In this document: one piece after another, positions 7,942 through 18,314 of the stretch
Position numbering within the stretch: position 1 is the first letter of the stretch
How the letters are laid out: the number at the start of each line of letters is the position of its first letter
From: Akkermansia muciniphila
Lineage (GTDB): Bacteria > Verrucomicrobiota > Verrucomicrobiia > Verrucomicrobiales > Akkermansiaceae
Assembly: GCA_945874895.1 (NCBI GenBank)
Contig: CAMCIC010000002.1
Coordinates: 209,178 to 273,177, forward strand
Length of the DNA: 64,000 bases
Direction of reading: 5' to 3'
The notes under the pieces: model-generated
The model's input: the letters and a program-made list of their open reading frames with translations, nothing else
What the model was told of the DNA's origin: nothing
Databases searched by the model: none
Program-made: the position numbers and the translations under genes

Positions 7942-9573
7942 CTAAGGTTTTTTGGGGCTTGCGGGCACTTGAGCTTTTTCATCGAGCTTCTTCGCATCCT
8001 CCGTTTTTTTCCCACCACCTAAAATGCCCATGACTCCATCCACCACACCCGTGGCGCCTTGGACGGCCTGATCCACCACGCCGGTGCCGGTCTCCAGGAT
8101 TTTCCCTCCCGTTTCCACCGCCTGAGAGACGACACCTTTGCCTGATGCCGCCTCTTCCACGACCTGTTGAGTGTATTTGAGCACCTTCACTCCTGTGGCA
8201 GGAATGATATCGAACATGCGAGCTCCGGCGGCAGCCATCAATCTCTCGCTGAGGTCCTCTTTGGGATCATCGAGAGTGCCACTGACATGCATCGGAGCCC
8301 ACAGCAAACCGCGTTCTCCTGGGGAAAAAACATCTTCTTCCGCGCCTGGAATCTGCGCCAAGGTCCCAGGGGCGAGACCCACTTGAAAATTTCCATTCAA
8401 TTGATAAGCCGCACCCGGACCAGACCTTGCAAACGTGATTTTCCCCTCCATGCGTGCCAACCCCTCCGAGCCCAATTTGATGTTGGTGAGAACAATGCGA
8501 TCACCGCTCCATTCGTAATCACATTCAGCCGCATGCAGAGTGAGTGTTCGAAACCGGAGGGACTGGGAATAAGCGGCTAGCTTATCGAGAATGGGCAAAG
8601 CCGTGAGCACCCCCTGATTGATTTGCAGATGCCCCTTTACTGTGGGCGTAGAGGATCCGGAACGAAGATGGAAAGAACTATCCAGTTTCCCTGTGAGCCT
8701 TTGGCGCCAGTCCGCAGGTAAAACCTCATGACACATCACATCACGGAGTGAACCTTCCACCGAATAATTCCTGCTCTCAAGATCCAACTCGCCACCAAGA
8801 TCCAAGTGACCATTCTGATGAATGCGGAAGGAAGAATCAGTGAGATAAACATATCCCTTCTGATAGGTCAGTCGCATTTTCTCCAGTTTCAATTCCGGCG
8901 CCCAAGCATAAGGGAGCTTCATTTTACCACCGTTGCCGCGGACCTTGCACTTCTCTAAGGAATCGATAGGTTCCACATCCCATCGCGTTCCTGTCCACCC
9001 CACATCGCCATCATGAGTGATCAACTTGAACGAGGAATCGTTGATCACAAATGTATCCGTTTCGATGGCTTTAGGGACCCACCCATCATACCAAGCTTTC
9101 GCCGAAGTGGGAGCAGCAGAAGGGTTGGGTTCTTTTTCATCGACCTCTGCTACGGCAGTTCGTGCTGTTGCATCCCAAGTCGCGGAAAGCTTCGTGATCC
9201 TGCTGGGACTGACACTCCACACCCCGCGAATCACCCCGCCAGCATCAATGCCCGTTTTGATTCCTTCCACGGAAATCTGTTTCATCGCCGCCGGTCCACT
9301 CGCTTCAAAGGAATCCGTATTGACCTGAAAACCATCCCAACGCAGCGGGGTCATGCTGGTCTCCGCACGTAGGGTTTTCCCTGTTTGAGTCAGGATCATC
9401 TTGCGAAAATCGGAACTGCCCAAGTAAGAGCGCAGCCACATGTAGGCAGCGACCGAACCAATCGCGGCGACAATCATGGCAAGCACCGTCAAACGCAAGA
9501 TCCATCGACCCCAAGCTGGCGACTTCGATTGATGTTGAGCGGCAGCGGCTTTGCGTTGGGAACGTCGGCTCAT
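7942..9573 (-). CDS. AsmA-like envelope protein
   Basis: 543 residues from the ATG at 9573. A basic N terminus (RRSQRKAAA) precedes one membrane segment near residues 24-48 (LRLTVLAMIVAAIGSVAAYMW). The rest is a long periplasmic beta-rich region with the pattern of AsmA/TamB relatives: alternating strands, KGHLQINQGVLTALPILDKL and LASEG-like LGSEGLARMEGKITFARSG, and LSGTLDDP-like MHVSGTLDDPKEDLSERL at the end of the AsmA-C-like domain. The last 90 residues are Gly/Val-rich low complexity with an Ala/Lys tail. Such proteins bridge the envelope and move phospholipid toward the outer membrane. The gene stands alone between chdC and kdsB in opposite orientation. Confidence 0.7.
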   Translation of the reverse strand: MSRRSQRKAAAAQHQSKSPAWGRWILRLTVLAMIVAAIGSVAAYMWLRSYLGSSDFRKMILTQTGKTLRAETSMTPLRWDGFQVNTDSFEASGPAAMKQISVEGIKTGIDAGGVIRGVWSVSPSRITKLSATWDATARTAVAEVDEKEPNPSAAPTSAKAWYDGWVPKAIETDTFVINDSSFKLITHDGDVGWTGTRWDVEPIDSLEKCKVRGNGGKMKLPYAWAPELKLEKMRLTYQKGYVYLTDSSFRIHQNGHLDLGGELDLESRNYSVEGSLRDVMCHEVLPADWRQRLTGKLDSSFHLRSGSSTPTVKGHLQINQGVLTALPILDKLAAYSQSLRFRTLTLHAAECDYEWSGDRIVLTNIKLGSEGLARMEGKITFARSGPGAAYQLNGNFQVGLAPGTLAQIPGAEEDVFSPGERGLLWAPMHVSGTLDDPKEDLSERLMAAAGARMFDIIPATGVKVLKYTQQVVEEAASGKGVVSQAVETGGKILETGTGVVDQAVQGATGVVDGVMGILGGGKKTEDAKKLDEKAQVPASPKKP

Positions 9574-9823
9574 ATCATCAAAACTAGCGAATTTTCCCCA
9601 TCTGGCAAGCAGGATTGGCGAGGCTTGACGGTCATCCATGGCAGCATTTCAAAACCGAGATCGAGTGAGAATCCGCCGAACGAATTACGGGCAGAGCAAA
9701 CCTTGGTTCCATACATCCTGCAAACGCTTGGCAAAACAAGATTGCGCGATGCCATCGATGCAAGAAATTTTGGGAAATTCTTGCCTATTCAGTGCCTCCT
9801 CTGATAACAGTCGTCTCACACAC

Positions 9824-10591
9824 GTGTCAGTTCCATCCACGCACATCGTAGGCATTCTACCCGCCCGCTGGGGGTCAACCCGCTTCCCCGGAAAGCCGCT
9901 TCATCGCCTGATCGGAAAACCACTGATCCAGCACGTATGGGAACGTTGCTTGGGCTGCAAGATGCTCGATCGCGTAGTGATCGCCACCGATGACGAACGG
10001 ATCCGCGAGGCCGCTCTTGATTTCGGAGCCGAGGTCATTCTGACATCACCCGATCACCCGACAGGCACAGACCGCATTGCCGAAGCCGCAGCCGCCATCC
10101 CCGAAGCAACGCATGTCATCAACATTCAAGGCGATGAGCCCCTCATTGACCCCGCCCTCATCGACGAACTGGCGCGCGCCATGACTTCAGACGCCGCGTT
10201 GCCGATGGTCACCGCGGCGAATCCTGTCGATGATGAAGCCGCCTATCTTGATCCGAATGTCGTCAAGGTCGTGCTCGATCTAACAGGTCACGCCCTTTAT
10301 TTTTCCCGCTCGCCACTGCCCTATCGGCGCACCACGCCGGATCGTCTGCAAATCTACCGTCACAAAGGAATTTACGGCTACCGGCGCGATTTCCTAGAAA
10401 CCTTTATCACCTGGCCTCCATCGCCCTTAGAGCAAGCGGAATCACTGGAGCAACTCCGCGCATTGGAAAATGGAGCACGCATCAAAGTGATCATTACCGA
10501 CGATGACTCCATCGGCCTCGATACCCCAGCCCAAGCACCGCTGATCGAATCTCTTCTCTCCCATCTCACCTCCTCCACCTCACCACACTGA
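9824..10591 (+). CDS. kdsB: 3-deoxy-manno-octulosonate cytidylyltransferase
   Basis: 255 residues from GTG at 9824, matching the usual length. [20 protein letters not shown] is the nucleotide-binding start of KdsB, followed by [37 protein letters not shown] and [11 protein letters not shown], all signature KdsB stretches; the C-terminal [16 protein letters not shown] is equally typical. The enzyme activates KDO as CMP-KDO for lipopolysaccharide core synthesis, which shows that this organism has an outer membrane with LPS. The frame is open upstream of 9824 to 9638 but has no homology there. pyrG follows after 13 bp and is probably in the same transcript. Confidence 0.92.
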   Translation: MSVPSTHIVGILPARWGSTRFPGKPLHRLIGKPLIQHVWERCLGCKMLDRVVIATDDERIREAALDFGAEVILTSPDHPTGTDRIAEAAAAIPEATHVINIQGDEPLIDPALIDELARAMTSDAALPMVTAANPVDDEAAYLDPNVVKVVLDLTGHALYFSRSPLPYRRTTPDRLQIYRHKGIYGYRRDFLETFITWPPSPLEQAESLEQLRALENGARIKVIITDDDSIGLDTPAQAPLIESLLSHLTSSTSPH

Positions 10592-10604
10592 TCCTACTCC
10601 TCAC

Positions 10605-12227
10605 ATGAAATACATTTTTGTCACCGGCGGCGTCGTATCATCCTTAGGCAAAGGTTTAGCCGCCGCATCGATCGGCACCCTGCTGGAACAGCGCGGACTC
10701 AAAGTATTGATGCAGAAGTTCGACCCCTATCTCAACGTCGATCCCGGCACCATGTCTCCCTATCAACACGGCGAAGTATACGTGCTGGACGACGGTGCTG
10801 AAACCGACCTCGATCTAGGTCACTACGAACGCTTCACCTCCGGCGTGCTTTCACGCATGAACAACCTTACCTCGGGGCAGGTGTTTGATGCCGTGATCAA
10901 AAAAGAACGCCGCGGCGACTACCTCGGCAAAACTGTGCAGTTCATTCCCCACGTGACGGATGAAATCAAATCGCGCATTTATGAGGTAACGAAAAACAAT
11001 CCCGATGTCGATGTGCTGATGACGGAAATCGGCGGCACCGTCGGTGACATGGAGGGTCTTCTTTTCCTCGAAGCCCTCCGCCAATTTGCGCTAGAAGTGG
11101 GCAAGGAAAATGTCTGTTTCATTCACGTAACCTTGCTCCCCTACATTAAGGCCGCAGGCGAAGTGAAAACCAAGCCCACGCAGCAGTCGGTCGCAAAGCT
11201 ACGCGAAATCGGCATCCAACCGGACATCATCATCTGCCGAACTGAAGCCGATCTCGATGAAGACAATCGCCGTAAGATCGCGATGTTCTGCAACGTCGAT
11301 AAAAAACACGTGGTCGCCTTCCGCGACGTGGATCACAGCATTTACGAATGCCCGCTCGACTTGCGGCGCGATAAAATCGACCGCCTTGTCGTTGATAAAA
11401 TTGGTCTAGGTCACACTCCACCGCCCGCCCTAGAGGATTGGGAAAAGTTCGTGCAGCGGGTGATTCATCCGAAACATGCTGTTACCATCGCTGTTGCCGG
11501 AAAATACACGGAACTGCAGGATGCCTACAAATCGATCTACGAATCACTCATCCACGCAGGTGCGGCCCACGATACCAAGATCCATATCGTTCGTATCGAT
11601 ACGGAAGCCCTAGAAAACCAGTCTGCGGCTGATGTCATCGGGCATGTCGACGGCATTCTTGTGCCCGGAGGTTTCGGAGATCGTGGCATCGAAGGCAAGA
11701 TCCTTGCCGCCAAGTTTGCCCGTGAAAACAACATTCCATATTTCGGCATCTGCCTCGGTATGCAAATCGCGACCATCGAATTTGCACGCAACGTCTGCGG
11801 TCTGAAAGGCGCGAACTCCACCGAGTTCGATGAAAAAACACCGCATCCTGTGGTCAGCCTGCAGGAAGAGCAGAAAAAGCTCACCACCATGGGCAATAAT
11901 ATGCGCCTCGGCGCCTGCGAGTCCATCCTGTTCGCCGGCACACAAACCGCGCAACTTTATCACAATGTCGATCGCATCACCGAGCGCCATCGCCACCGCT
12001 ATGAGTTCAATTCCGACTACCAGGAGCAACTGCAAGAAAAAGGTCTCGTGATCAGTTCTGTGAGTGCGAAAGAAGGCCTGGTTGAGATCATCGAGTTGCC
12101 CAGCAACCGCTTCCACATCGCTTGCCAATTCCATCCGGAGTTCCAATCGAAACCCAACAAGCCCCACCCGCTCTTCTCCGGATTCATCAACGCGGCTCTG
12201 GAGAAAAAAATCCGTGAGGAGCTCTAA
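10605..12227 (+). CDS. pyrG: CTP synthase
   Basis: 540 residues, full length. The synthetase domain begins [20 protein letters not shown], with [18 protein letters not shown] and [12 protein letters not shown], and the glutamine amidotransferase domain contains [26 protein letters not shown] (catalytic Cys) and [14 protein letters not shown] (catalytic His-Glu). It makes CTP from UTP, ATP and glutamine. KdsB uses CTP, which gives a metabolic reason for the kdsB-pyrG arrangement, a pair also seen in other Gram-negative bacteria. ATG at 10605 is 13 bp after the kdsB stop. Confidence 0.97.
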   Translation: MKYIFVTGGVVSSLGKGLAAASIGTLLEQRGLKVLMQKFDPYLNVDPGTMSPYQHGEVYVLDDGAETDLDLGHYERFTSGVLSRMNNLTSGQVFDAVIKKERRGDYLGKTVQFIPHVTDEIKSRIYEVTKNNPDVDVLMTEIGGTVGDMEGLLFLEALRQFALEVGKENVCFIHVTLLPYIKAAGEVKTKPTQQSVAKLREIGIQPDIIICRTEADLDEDNRRKIAMFCNVDKKHVVAFRDVDHSIYECPLDLRRDKIDRLVVDKIGLGHTPPPALEDWEKFVQRVIHPKHAVTIAVAGKYTELQDAYKSIYESLIHAGAAHDTKIHIVRIDTEALENQSAADVIGHVDGILVPGGFGDRGIEGKILAAKFARENNIPYFGICLGMQIATIEFARNVCGLKGANSTEFDEKTPHPVVSLQEEQKKLTTMGNNMRLGACESILFAGTQTAQLYHNVDRITERHRHRYEFNSDYQEQLQEKGLVISSVSAKEGLVEIIELPSNRFHIACQFHPEFQSKPNKPHPLFSGFINAALEKKIREEL

Positions 12228-12551
12228 TCGAGCACCATGTTTGCACATCCCCTGCCATCGAATTTTACTTGTGTATCGATTTTTTCGATGCATCACCGCA
12301 TTCGATCTAAGATTTCCCAGAAATTTGGTTTCATCAGAGTGAGGAAAATGATTTTCCAGGCCCATCAAGATGACGCTCCCTTTTCGCAACAATCGCTGGC
12401 TCAAAAGCAGTGTCGACTCCTTTGTTCTTTCATCGAAAAAGCCATGCCGCCACCTTCGTTTTGGCATCGCGATCGATCGAGGATAACAACTTCGATTCTC
12501 ATCGCTCCATAAGCTGCATTTCCCCTTCACTCCCTACCCTCCTCTTCCCTC
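12228..12551 (+). other. Intergenic stretch between pyrG and rsmB
   Basis: No coding region, RNA gene or convincing terminator is seen here. A small hairpin of ATCGA and TCGAT around a T run is near 12276-12290 but lacks a GC stem. The last 30 bases before rsmB are pyrimidine-rich without a Shine-Dalgarno motif. The length suggests that rsmB has its own promoter, which I could not place. Confidence 0.5.
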
Positions 12552-13781
12552 GTGCCAGCACAACATAACATTCGCCGCGCGGCTCATGCGGCCCTTCACG
12601 CCTGGGGTCAGGGCCATGACTATGCGGAGACGCTCGTGGAACGTCATGCGCAGCGCTACCAACTCTCGTCCGCCGATCGCGGACTGCTGCATGCGATTAT
12701 CTTTGGAGTGCTGCGGCACAGGCGCGTGCTTGATCACTGGATCGGAGAAATGCGTCGTGGCAAGCTCGACAATGATGCCCGCGATCTTCTTCGCATCGGA
12801 CTATTTCAGGTGCTGATTTTACAGATCGCTGATCATGCCGCCGTCAATGAAACCGTGGAAGCCGGCAAAGCGAACATCCGTGGCTTGCTCAATGCGGTAT
12901 TGCGTCGTGCGGTAGGTCAAAAGAATAAGTTGTTAGAAAAACTCAACGAACTGCCACCTGCAGAGCTTCACTCTCATCCCGACTGGCTGTTCAAGCGCTG
13001 GCGCAAGCACTACGGTCTGGATCACGCGATCGCCCTGATGGAATGGAATCAAGAGCCTGCGGAAAATTTTGCGCGCTACAATCCCCTGTGTGGTCAGCCC
13101 TGCGTGCTGGAGAATCCACTCCCCGGGGTGCCGGGATTCTATCAAATCGAGGGAGCCATACCCATCAAACTGATCCGCGAGGGGATGATCTACATGCAGG
13201 ATCCCGCCACGCGCCACAGCGTGGAAATGCTCGCCCCGCAACCCGGCGAGACCATTCTCGATGCCTGCGCCGCGCCCGGTGGCAAGGCTGCCATGATGGC
13301 CGCCGCGATGAAAAACGAGGGTATTCTCATCGCCACCGACTCAAATGAAAAGCGCCTGCCACGCTTGGAAGAGAATGTAAAGAACCTCCACATCCGTTGT
13401 GCCGAGATTTCGCAGCACGACTGGCTCGAGCCTGCGCCCGACAAATGGCAAGGCTTCTTCGACGGCATCCTACTCGATGTCCCTTGCTCGAACACCGGCG
13501 TGTTGCGTCGCCGTGTCGATGCCCGTTGGCGCATGCAGCCTAAGGATCTATCGGATTTGCCTATCGTTCAAAAGCGCATTTTAGAAAACGCCCTCCCCTG
13601 CTTGAAAAAAGGAGGACGACTGGTGTATTCCACTTGCTCGATTGAACCGGAGGAAAACACCAAACTGGTGGCCACTTTCCTCCATGAACATACGGAGCTG
13701 CGTTTGATCGCAGAGAAACAAGTTCTGCCCTGTGTGGATCATACGGATGGGGCTTACAGCGCTTTGATGAAACTCATCTGA
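12552..13781 (+). CDS. rsmB: 16S rRNA (cytosine-967-C5)-methyltransferase
   Basis: 409 residues from GTG at 12552. Residues 1-125 are the NusB-like RNA-binding domain (SSADRGLLHAIIFGVLRHRR, AAVNETVEAGK, GLLNAVLRR). The C-terminal Rossmann methylase has the SAM motif ILDACAAPGGKAAMMA, the DILLDVPCSNTGVLRR motif IV with its release cysteine, and LVYSTCSIEPEEN with the nucleophilic cysteine. The spacing and both cysteines identify the RsmB/RsmF group, and the NusB domain points to RsmB. It modifies C967 of 16S rRNA. The ending (DGAYSALMKLI) is slightly divergent. No def or fmt gene is beside it. Confidence 0.9.
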   Translation: MPAQHNIRRAAHAALHAWGQGHDYAETLVERHAQRYQLSSADRGLLHAIIFGVLRHRRVLDHWIGEMRRGKLDNDARDLLRIGLFQVLILQIADHAAVNETVEAGKANIRGLLNAVLRRAVGQKNKLLEKLNELPPAELHSHPDWLFKRWRKHYGLDHAIALMEWNQEPAENFARYNPLCGQPCVLENPLPGVPGFYQIEGAIPIKLIREGMIYMQDPATRHSVEMLAPQPGETILDACAAPGGKAAMMAAAMKNEGILIATDSNEKRLPRLEENVKNLHIRCAEISQHDWLEPAPDKWQGFFDGILLDVPCSNTGVLRRRVDARWRMQPKDLSDLPIVQKRILENALPCLKKGGRLVYSTCSIEPEENTKLVATFLHEHTELRLIAEKQVLPCVDHTDGAYSALMKLI

Positions 13782-14009
13782 CACGTGTCAAGAGGTTGCC
13801 AACACCTCCTGCACACGCCTTGAGAAGCTCCATGGCTTGTTGTCTGCCGCTGGCTCTCCTAGGGTCAGCGAATCTTATCAACAAGCAACTCCAGTCATGG
13901 TGCGTCGCCATGAGTCTATCGAGGGAAAAGATTTGATGCTTCGTGGGGCTCCTGATCCGGCGTTTGCCGTAGCGTGGAGGGTAGAAAGGTTGGAGCTTTT
14001 CTTACGAGA

Positions 14010-14750
14010 TCAATCTCTGCGACCGAGCGCCTGCATCAAGTAATACAGGAGCATCGCAGCGGAACCGATGGCAGCGGCCACATAGGTCATAGCAGCCCAG
14101 AACAAAGCGTTTTTCGCACGTCCGTGTTCCATGCTATTCGCCAAACCGCTGGTTTCCAGCCAAGCGAGGGCTCGGTTGCTGGCATCGAATTCGACAGGCA
14201 ATGTGACTAACGAAAACGCGGTGGTAACCGCCAAGCAACCTACAATCACCCAGATGAGCATGCCATTGCCCAAAGCAAACATCCCGATGAAACCAAGAAA
14301 CATCACCAAGTTCATCAACTGGCTAGCGAGATTCACGATGGGCACCATGCGTGAACGCAAGCCCAGCCATGCGTATGCCTGCTGATGCTGGACAGCGTGG
14401 CCACACTCGTGAGCTGCCACAGCGGCAGCCGCCACGGTATTCATGTGATACACTGACTCGCTCAGATTGATCGTTTTCTGAATCGGGTCGTAGTGGTCGG
14501 TGAGATGGCCATTCACTTGGATCACTCTGACGTCGCGAATGCCATGACTGCGTAGCATCATTTCTGCCACTTCCGCACCGGTGACACGCAGGGGGATTTG
14601 AGAGTATTCATGAAAACGACGTTTCAGGGTGGAAGAAATCAGGAAGCTGAGAAGCATGGTTCCGCCCATGACCAACCAATAGCCCATTCCAATGCCCATG
14701 GGACCTTGGTGCGTCGAGACGGCTTGGAGAAGAATGGTGAAATTCATCAT
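14010..14750 (-). CDS. YugP-type membrane zinc metallopeptidase
   Basis: 246 residues from the ATG at 14750 (a second ATG is directly next to it). Hydrophobic segments near residues 20-40, 140-185 and 215-240 surround a soluble part with AAAAVAAHECGHAVQHQQAY, whose HEXXH-like HECGH gives the zinc ligands. SLVTLPVEFDASNRAL and AEMMLRSHGI are family-typical of the YugP/neutral zinc metallopeptidase group (Pfam Zn_peptidase_2). The substrate is unknown in the family. It is the last gene of a minus cluster with the thioredoxin-like protein and pyrimidine-nucleoside phosphorylase; the upstream gap is 68 bp, so a separate promoter is possible. Confidence 0.85.
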   Translation of the reverse strand: MMNFTILLQAVSTHQGPMGIGMGYWLVMGGTMLLSFLISSTLKRRFHEYSQIPLRVTGAEVAEMMLRSHGIRDVRVIQVNGHLTDHYDPIQKTINLSESVYHMNTVAAAAVAAHECGHAVQHQQAYAWLGLRSRMVPIVNLASQLMNLVMFLGFIGMFALGNGMLIWVIVGCLAVTTAFSLVTLPVEFDASNRALAWLETSGLANSMEHGRAKNALFWAAMTYVAAAIGSAAMLLYYLMQALGRRD

Positions 14751-14818
14751 AGGCGCAACCCTACAATCCCAAGAACGATTTCGCAAGGGGAGAGAGAGTA
14801 GAAAATGGAAGCAAAATT

Positions 14819-15898
14819 CTACTTAAGGTCGAGCAGCAGAGCGTCAGACGTCAATTCGACAAACGATCCCGGTGAGCCGACATACTGAATTTTCCTCTCA
14901 TGATCGAGCACGTAACAGTAGGGCAGAGTGGGAATGCGATATTGACGGGTCAACTCGCCTTTGGGATCGAGAAAATTGCGCCACGTGATCGCGCCATCCG
15001 CCTGCATGGTGCGCAAGGAAGCGAGGCTATCGTTGGTAATGCCGATGACCACCAACTTCTTGCCCTCCATTTTTTTCACCAAATTGCGCTGGATTTCCAA
15101 AACGCGCTCATATTCCGGCATGGCGGAATTCCAGAACAAAAGTATCACCACCTTTCCCGCATGATCGGAAATTTTTCCTTTCGCACCAGTCACGTCCACA
15201 CCTTCCAGATCAGGAGCCACACGATTTTTTGTTAGATAGCGAATCATATACAACTGATCATCAGCGATCTTCGCCACGCTGATGCCATCGATCTGCACAT
15301 GCGCACTTTCAATGATGGCCTTGCGTAGAAGAGTGAGGCGCCTTTTCATCGTTTGGGGGTCTTCGCTCAAGTTCTGCAGGAGCACCGAGATGGCGAGGGC
15401 CGCTACGCCTTGCACGCTACCTTCAGGATTTTCTTTTTCGATTCGCTCTAGTAATTTGAGGCAAAGCGTGTCACCCACAGCAAGCAAACCCATGCACATG
15501 GGAGCAAGTTTAGCACTGCCCAGATGTTGTTTTTCCACCGAGCTCATCACTTGCGAAATGATTTCCTTGCGCATGGTGATCGCTTCGTTCGGGAGTCCCT
15601 CGACGGGAAATGAACAAACCAATTTCAACAACCAGGCAGCGGGATCAATGGTCCAATCCTTGTTCAAAGAAGGTTTCAGCATGCCCCAGATTTTGGTGGC
15701 ATAGACGACGCTATCGGGCCGTTGCGACCAGATTTTCTGCTGAGCCTCGGCCGTATCAGCCGATTGCATCGACAGAGTCCAAACCTCCATCTTGGTCTTA
15801 TACTCTTCGCGCAAGCCTCTCACCATTTCCTGTTGATCAGCCCACAGTGAATGGAGACTGAGAAGCCATGCAAAAAACAATACAAATACCGTACGCAT
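14819..15898 (-). CDS. Exported thioredoxin-fold protein lacking the CXXC pair
   Basis: 359 residues. The signal peptide is MRTVFVLFFAWLLSLHSLWA. Residues 20-215 are helical with no known domain. The last 140 residues look like an AhpC/TSA or TlpA-like thioredoxin fold: APDLEGVDVTGAKGKISDH, VVILLFWNSAMPEYERVLE, KLVVIGITNDSLASL, YRIPTLPYCYVLDHERKIQY with the cis-Pro loop TLPYCYV. At the site where TlpA has WCXXC, the sequence reads WNSAMPEYE, so both catalytic cysteines are gone. It may therefore bind a thiol partner or peptide without redox chemistry. It lies 68 bp behind the nucleoside phosphorylase and 68 bp before the peptidase gene. Confidence 0.75.
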   Translation of the reverse strand: MRTVFVLFFAWLLSLHSLWADQQEMVRGLREEYKTKMEVWTLSMQSADTAEAQQKIWSQRPDSVVYATKIWGMLKPSLNKDWTIDPAAWLLKLVCSFPVEGLPNEAITMRKEIISQVMSSVEKQHLGSAKLAPMCMGLLAVGDTLCLKLLERIEKENPEGSVQGVAALAISVLLQNLSEDPQTMKRRLTLLRKAIIESAHVQIDGISVAKIADDQLYMIRYLTKNRVAPDLEGVDVTGAKGKISDHAGKVVILLFWNSAMPEYERVLEIQRNLVKKMEGKKLVVIGITNDSLASLRTMQADGAITWRNFLDPKGELTRQYRIPTLPYCYVLDHERKIQYVGSPGSFVELTSDALLLDLK

Positions 15899-15966
15899 GG
15901 CGCAGACTAGAAAGCCTCGTTACGAATGGCAAGCATCCATTGCAGGATCCCAGAAGCACTGCAAAC

Positions 15967-17208
15967 TCAGCCAATGGTCAATGCCGCACGTAGGGAAAGC
16001 TCTGCCCGCAAGGCAGCGGATTCATCGGCAGCGTGCACACGAGCAATGCGATCACCCGTTTTCAGTGGCTCGCCTATTTTGACGAGAGCACTGAAGCCCA
16101 CTCGCGGATCAATGGCATCCATCACGCTGCCGCGCCCGGCACCCAACTCAAGAGCGGCTTGACCGATCATTCCGGCATCGAACGCACTCACCGTGCCCGA
16201 GCCATCCACCAACACATCCTTTACTACTGGAGCAACATGCACGGCATCGTAGTGCTCGAGACAACGAGCATCGCCGCCCTGCTCGTCGACCATGCGTGCG
16301 AACTTTTCCCACACTTCTCCTGAAGCGAGCATGGACATGAGTTTTTCCCGACAAGTCCCCGTGATCAACTCCGTCTGCGTGACCACCAGCTCAAGCAAAT
16401 CTGGAGGACCCTCGCCACGCATCGCAGCAAGAGATTCCGCCACCTCTAGGGCATTCCCCACGGCTTGACCCAAGGGCTGAGACATCTCATTGATTTGCGT
16501 GAAGACCTGCACGCCGAGCTGCCCGCCCACCGCTTGCATGGCTGCAGCCAAGAGCTCCGCTTGCTCGCGATTTTTCATGAAGGCACCGCTGCCAAATTTC
16601 ACATCTAGCACGAGCCGATCCAGAGACTCTGCGAGTTTTTTCGACATGATGGATGCCGTAATCAGAGGAATCGAGGGCACGGTTCCAGTGACATCGCGCA
16701 GCGCATACAATTTTTTGTCCGCAGGACAAAATTGTTCGGTCTGCCCCATCATCGCTACGCCCAAGCGCTGCAGTTGTCGCTGCGCCATTTCGATGCTAAG
16801 CCCCACCCGAAAGCCGGGGATGGATTCCAGCTTGTCCAAGGTTCCGCCCGTGATTCCGAGACCTCGCCCTGATACCATGGGAATCCAGCAACCGCAACAA
16901 GCCACCAAAGGAGCGAGAATCAAGGATACCTTGTCGCCAATGCCTCCTGTAGAATGCTTGTCAACCACAGGAGGGTGATCGCCTGAGAAATGAAACCGCT
17001 CCCCGCTTTCCAACATCGCATGCGTCAACGAAGCTGTCTCCGCCGCCGTCATGCCGCGAAAATACACAGCCATGGCAAAGGCTGACATCTGAGCATCGCT
17101 CACTTCGCCTCGCGTGAATCCATGGACCAGATCACGGATCTGACCATCTGTGAGAGCCTCCCCCTCACGCTTGCGCACAATCAAGGTGGGAATGTGAGAG
17201 GATGCCAT
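15967..17208 (-). CDS. Pyrimidine-nucleoside / thymidine phosphorylase
   Basis: 413 residues. The phosphate loop KHSTGGIGDKVSLILAP, SGRGLGITGGTLDKLESIPG and SIMSKKLAESLDRLVLDVKFGSGAFMK identify the DeoA/Pdp family; the length is between DeoA (440) and Pdp (433). It splits thymidine, and often uridine, to base and (deoxy)ribose-1-phosphate for salvage. The N terminus begins directly with the alpha domain. The gene starts 6 bp after the stop of the small membrane protein, so they share a transcript. Whether the enzyme is thymidine-specific or accepts uridine cannot be read from sequence, so no gene symbol is given (deoA or pdp). Confidence 0.9.
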   Translation of the reverse strand: MASSHIPTLIVRKREGEALTDGQIRDLVHGFTRGEVSDAQMSAFAMAVYFRGMTAAETASLTHAMLESGERFHFSGDHPPVVDKHSTGGIGDKVSLILAPLVACCGCWIPMVSGRGLGITGGTLDKLESIPGFRVGLSIEMAQRQLQRLGVAMMGQTEQFCPADKKLYALRDVTGTVPSIPLITASIMSKKLAESLDRLVLDVKFGSGAFMKNREQAELLAAAMQAVGGQLGVQVFTQINEMSQPLGQAVGNALEVAESLAAMRGEGPPDLLELVVTQTELITGTCREKLMSMLASGEVWEKFARMVDEQGGDARCLEHYDAVHVAPVVKDVLVDGSGTVSAFDAGMIGQAALELGAGRGSVMDAIDPRVGFSALVKIGEPLKTGDRIARVHAADESAALRAELSLRAALTIG

Positions 17209-17214
17209 GGACTC

Positions 17215-17661
17215 TTACTGAGATGAGGCTTTGCCTTCCACCTTTTTCCCGCGGAGTTTCTCCATGGCCTGCTCGCTCACTTGCTCGATCTTCTTCTGCA
17301 ACGCGATTTTTTGCAAGAGAGCCTTATCCCACCAAACTTTGGACGGAGGATCGAAAAAAAACCAAACCGCCGCGATCGTTAGAATGAACCCCCACATGTT
17401 GGCAGAGAAAAACAAGAACTTGTGCGGCATCTCAATCACCGTGCTCTGTTCGGTTTCCAAATCAATCACCTCCTTGACCGTAGTAGCACCCAAGGAAATG
17501 GAAAAAATCCAGACGAAGAATGTGCCTACCAAATGACCGAAAGTCACCATCCATTCGTCCGGAACGGCGTCATGGGCAAAATGATCAGCCGAGCCTATCA
17601 CGACAAATCCCATCAGCCAGAGGATTGGAATCAGAATTCCCCATCGCGTCCACAAGGTCAT
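17215..17661 (-). CDS. Small membrane protein, unknown family
   Basis: 148 residues with hydrophobic stretches near residues 7-23 (GILIPILWLMGFVVIG), 40-58 (FGHLVGTFFVWIFSISLG) and 84-102 (LFFSANMWGFILTIAAVWFFF), followed by a Lys/Glu-rich helical tail ending in KVEGKASSQ. Three membrane spans with the tail in the cytosol are likely. No family was recognised. It is 6 bp before the nucleoside phosphorylase gene and probably co-transcribed. Confidence 0.7.
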   Translation of the reverse strand: MTLWTRWGILIPILWLMGFVVIGSADHFAHDAVPDEWMVTFGHLVGTFFVWIFSISLGATTVKEVIDLETEQSTVIEMPHKFLFFSANMWGFILTIAAVWFFFDPPSKVWWDKALLQKIALQKKIEQVSEQAMEKLRGKKVEGKASSQ

Positions 17662-18314
17662 ACGTCATCGATAGCCTCAGCGCGCCATCTTGTAAATGAA
17701 AAAGGAATCAGAGACAGACCAGGGCGAGCAAGTCAGGGAAAAAGCGGGCAGATGACCATACGCGAACCATGAGGCAGAGGAAGCCGAATCGGGACAAGAC
17801 GGATTGGATGAATTTCATGGATGGATGGACCAGATGCCGTCATTTCCCTACCCAAGTCGAATCGTAAACATCCAGAACTTCTGCGTTTTTTGTCATTTCT
17901 GCTTCCCTCTTTTCATTCGTGAAATCTGTAAATACGTGGAATCCGTCGTGAAATAATGCCTTGGATTGACCTCGCCTGTCACTTTTGCGGGAAATCATCG
18001 GCATGGGATCCATGAGACCGATGGATTTGTCATGCGTGACAACGCTTTCCTCACTTGATCGCCGTGAGAGCCAGACGCTCCGATGGCGCAATGACGACGC
18101 GTTGGCATCGAAGAGATCTGCGGCAGCTCCGCGTCGACCCGACATGACAATCGACCGATTCCCCAAAAACACGAATGCCATAATCCTAGGCATGATGGGC
18201 CGCGCTTTGTCACTCATGCTAGTCGGCAAAAAAACCTGCGAGACAGGGACATTCCTCGATTTTTTTCACCTTTGCCATTGCCGCAGATAGGATTCCGCTC
18301 TAGCGTCCTGCGGG
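17662..18314 (+). other. 653-bp stretch without a supported gene, upstream of lipA
   Basis: A possible 129-codon minus-strand frame lies at 17840-18229, but it has no hydrophobic or family pattern and runs over low-quality codons, so it is not called. No tRNA-like or ribosomal RNA-like segment was found. The last 60 bases contain TTGCCATTGCCG and CGCTCTAGCG motifs, which may hold the lipA promoter, but a -35/-10 pair with normal spacing is not convincing. This could be a decayed gene region. Confidence 0.4.

Noticed and set aside
17840..18229. 129-codon frame on the minus strand in the 653-bp stretch before lipA
   Set aside because: No family pattern, signal or hydrophobic segment was visible, and the codon pattern is unlike neighbouring genes; the stretch is described as non-coding.
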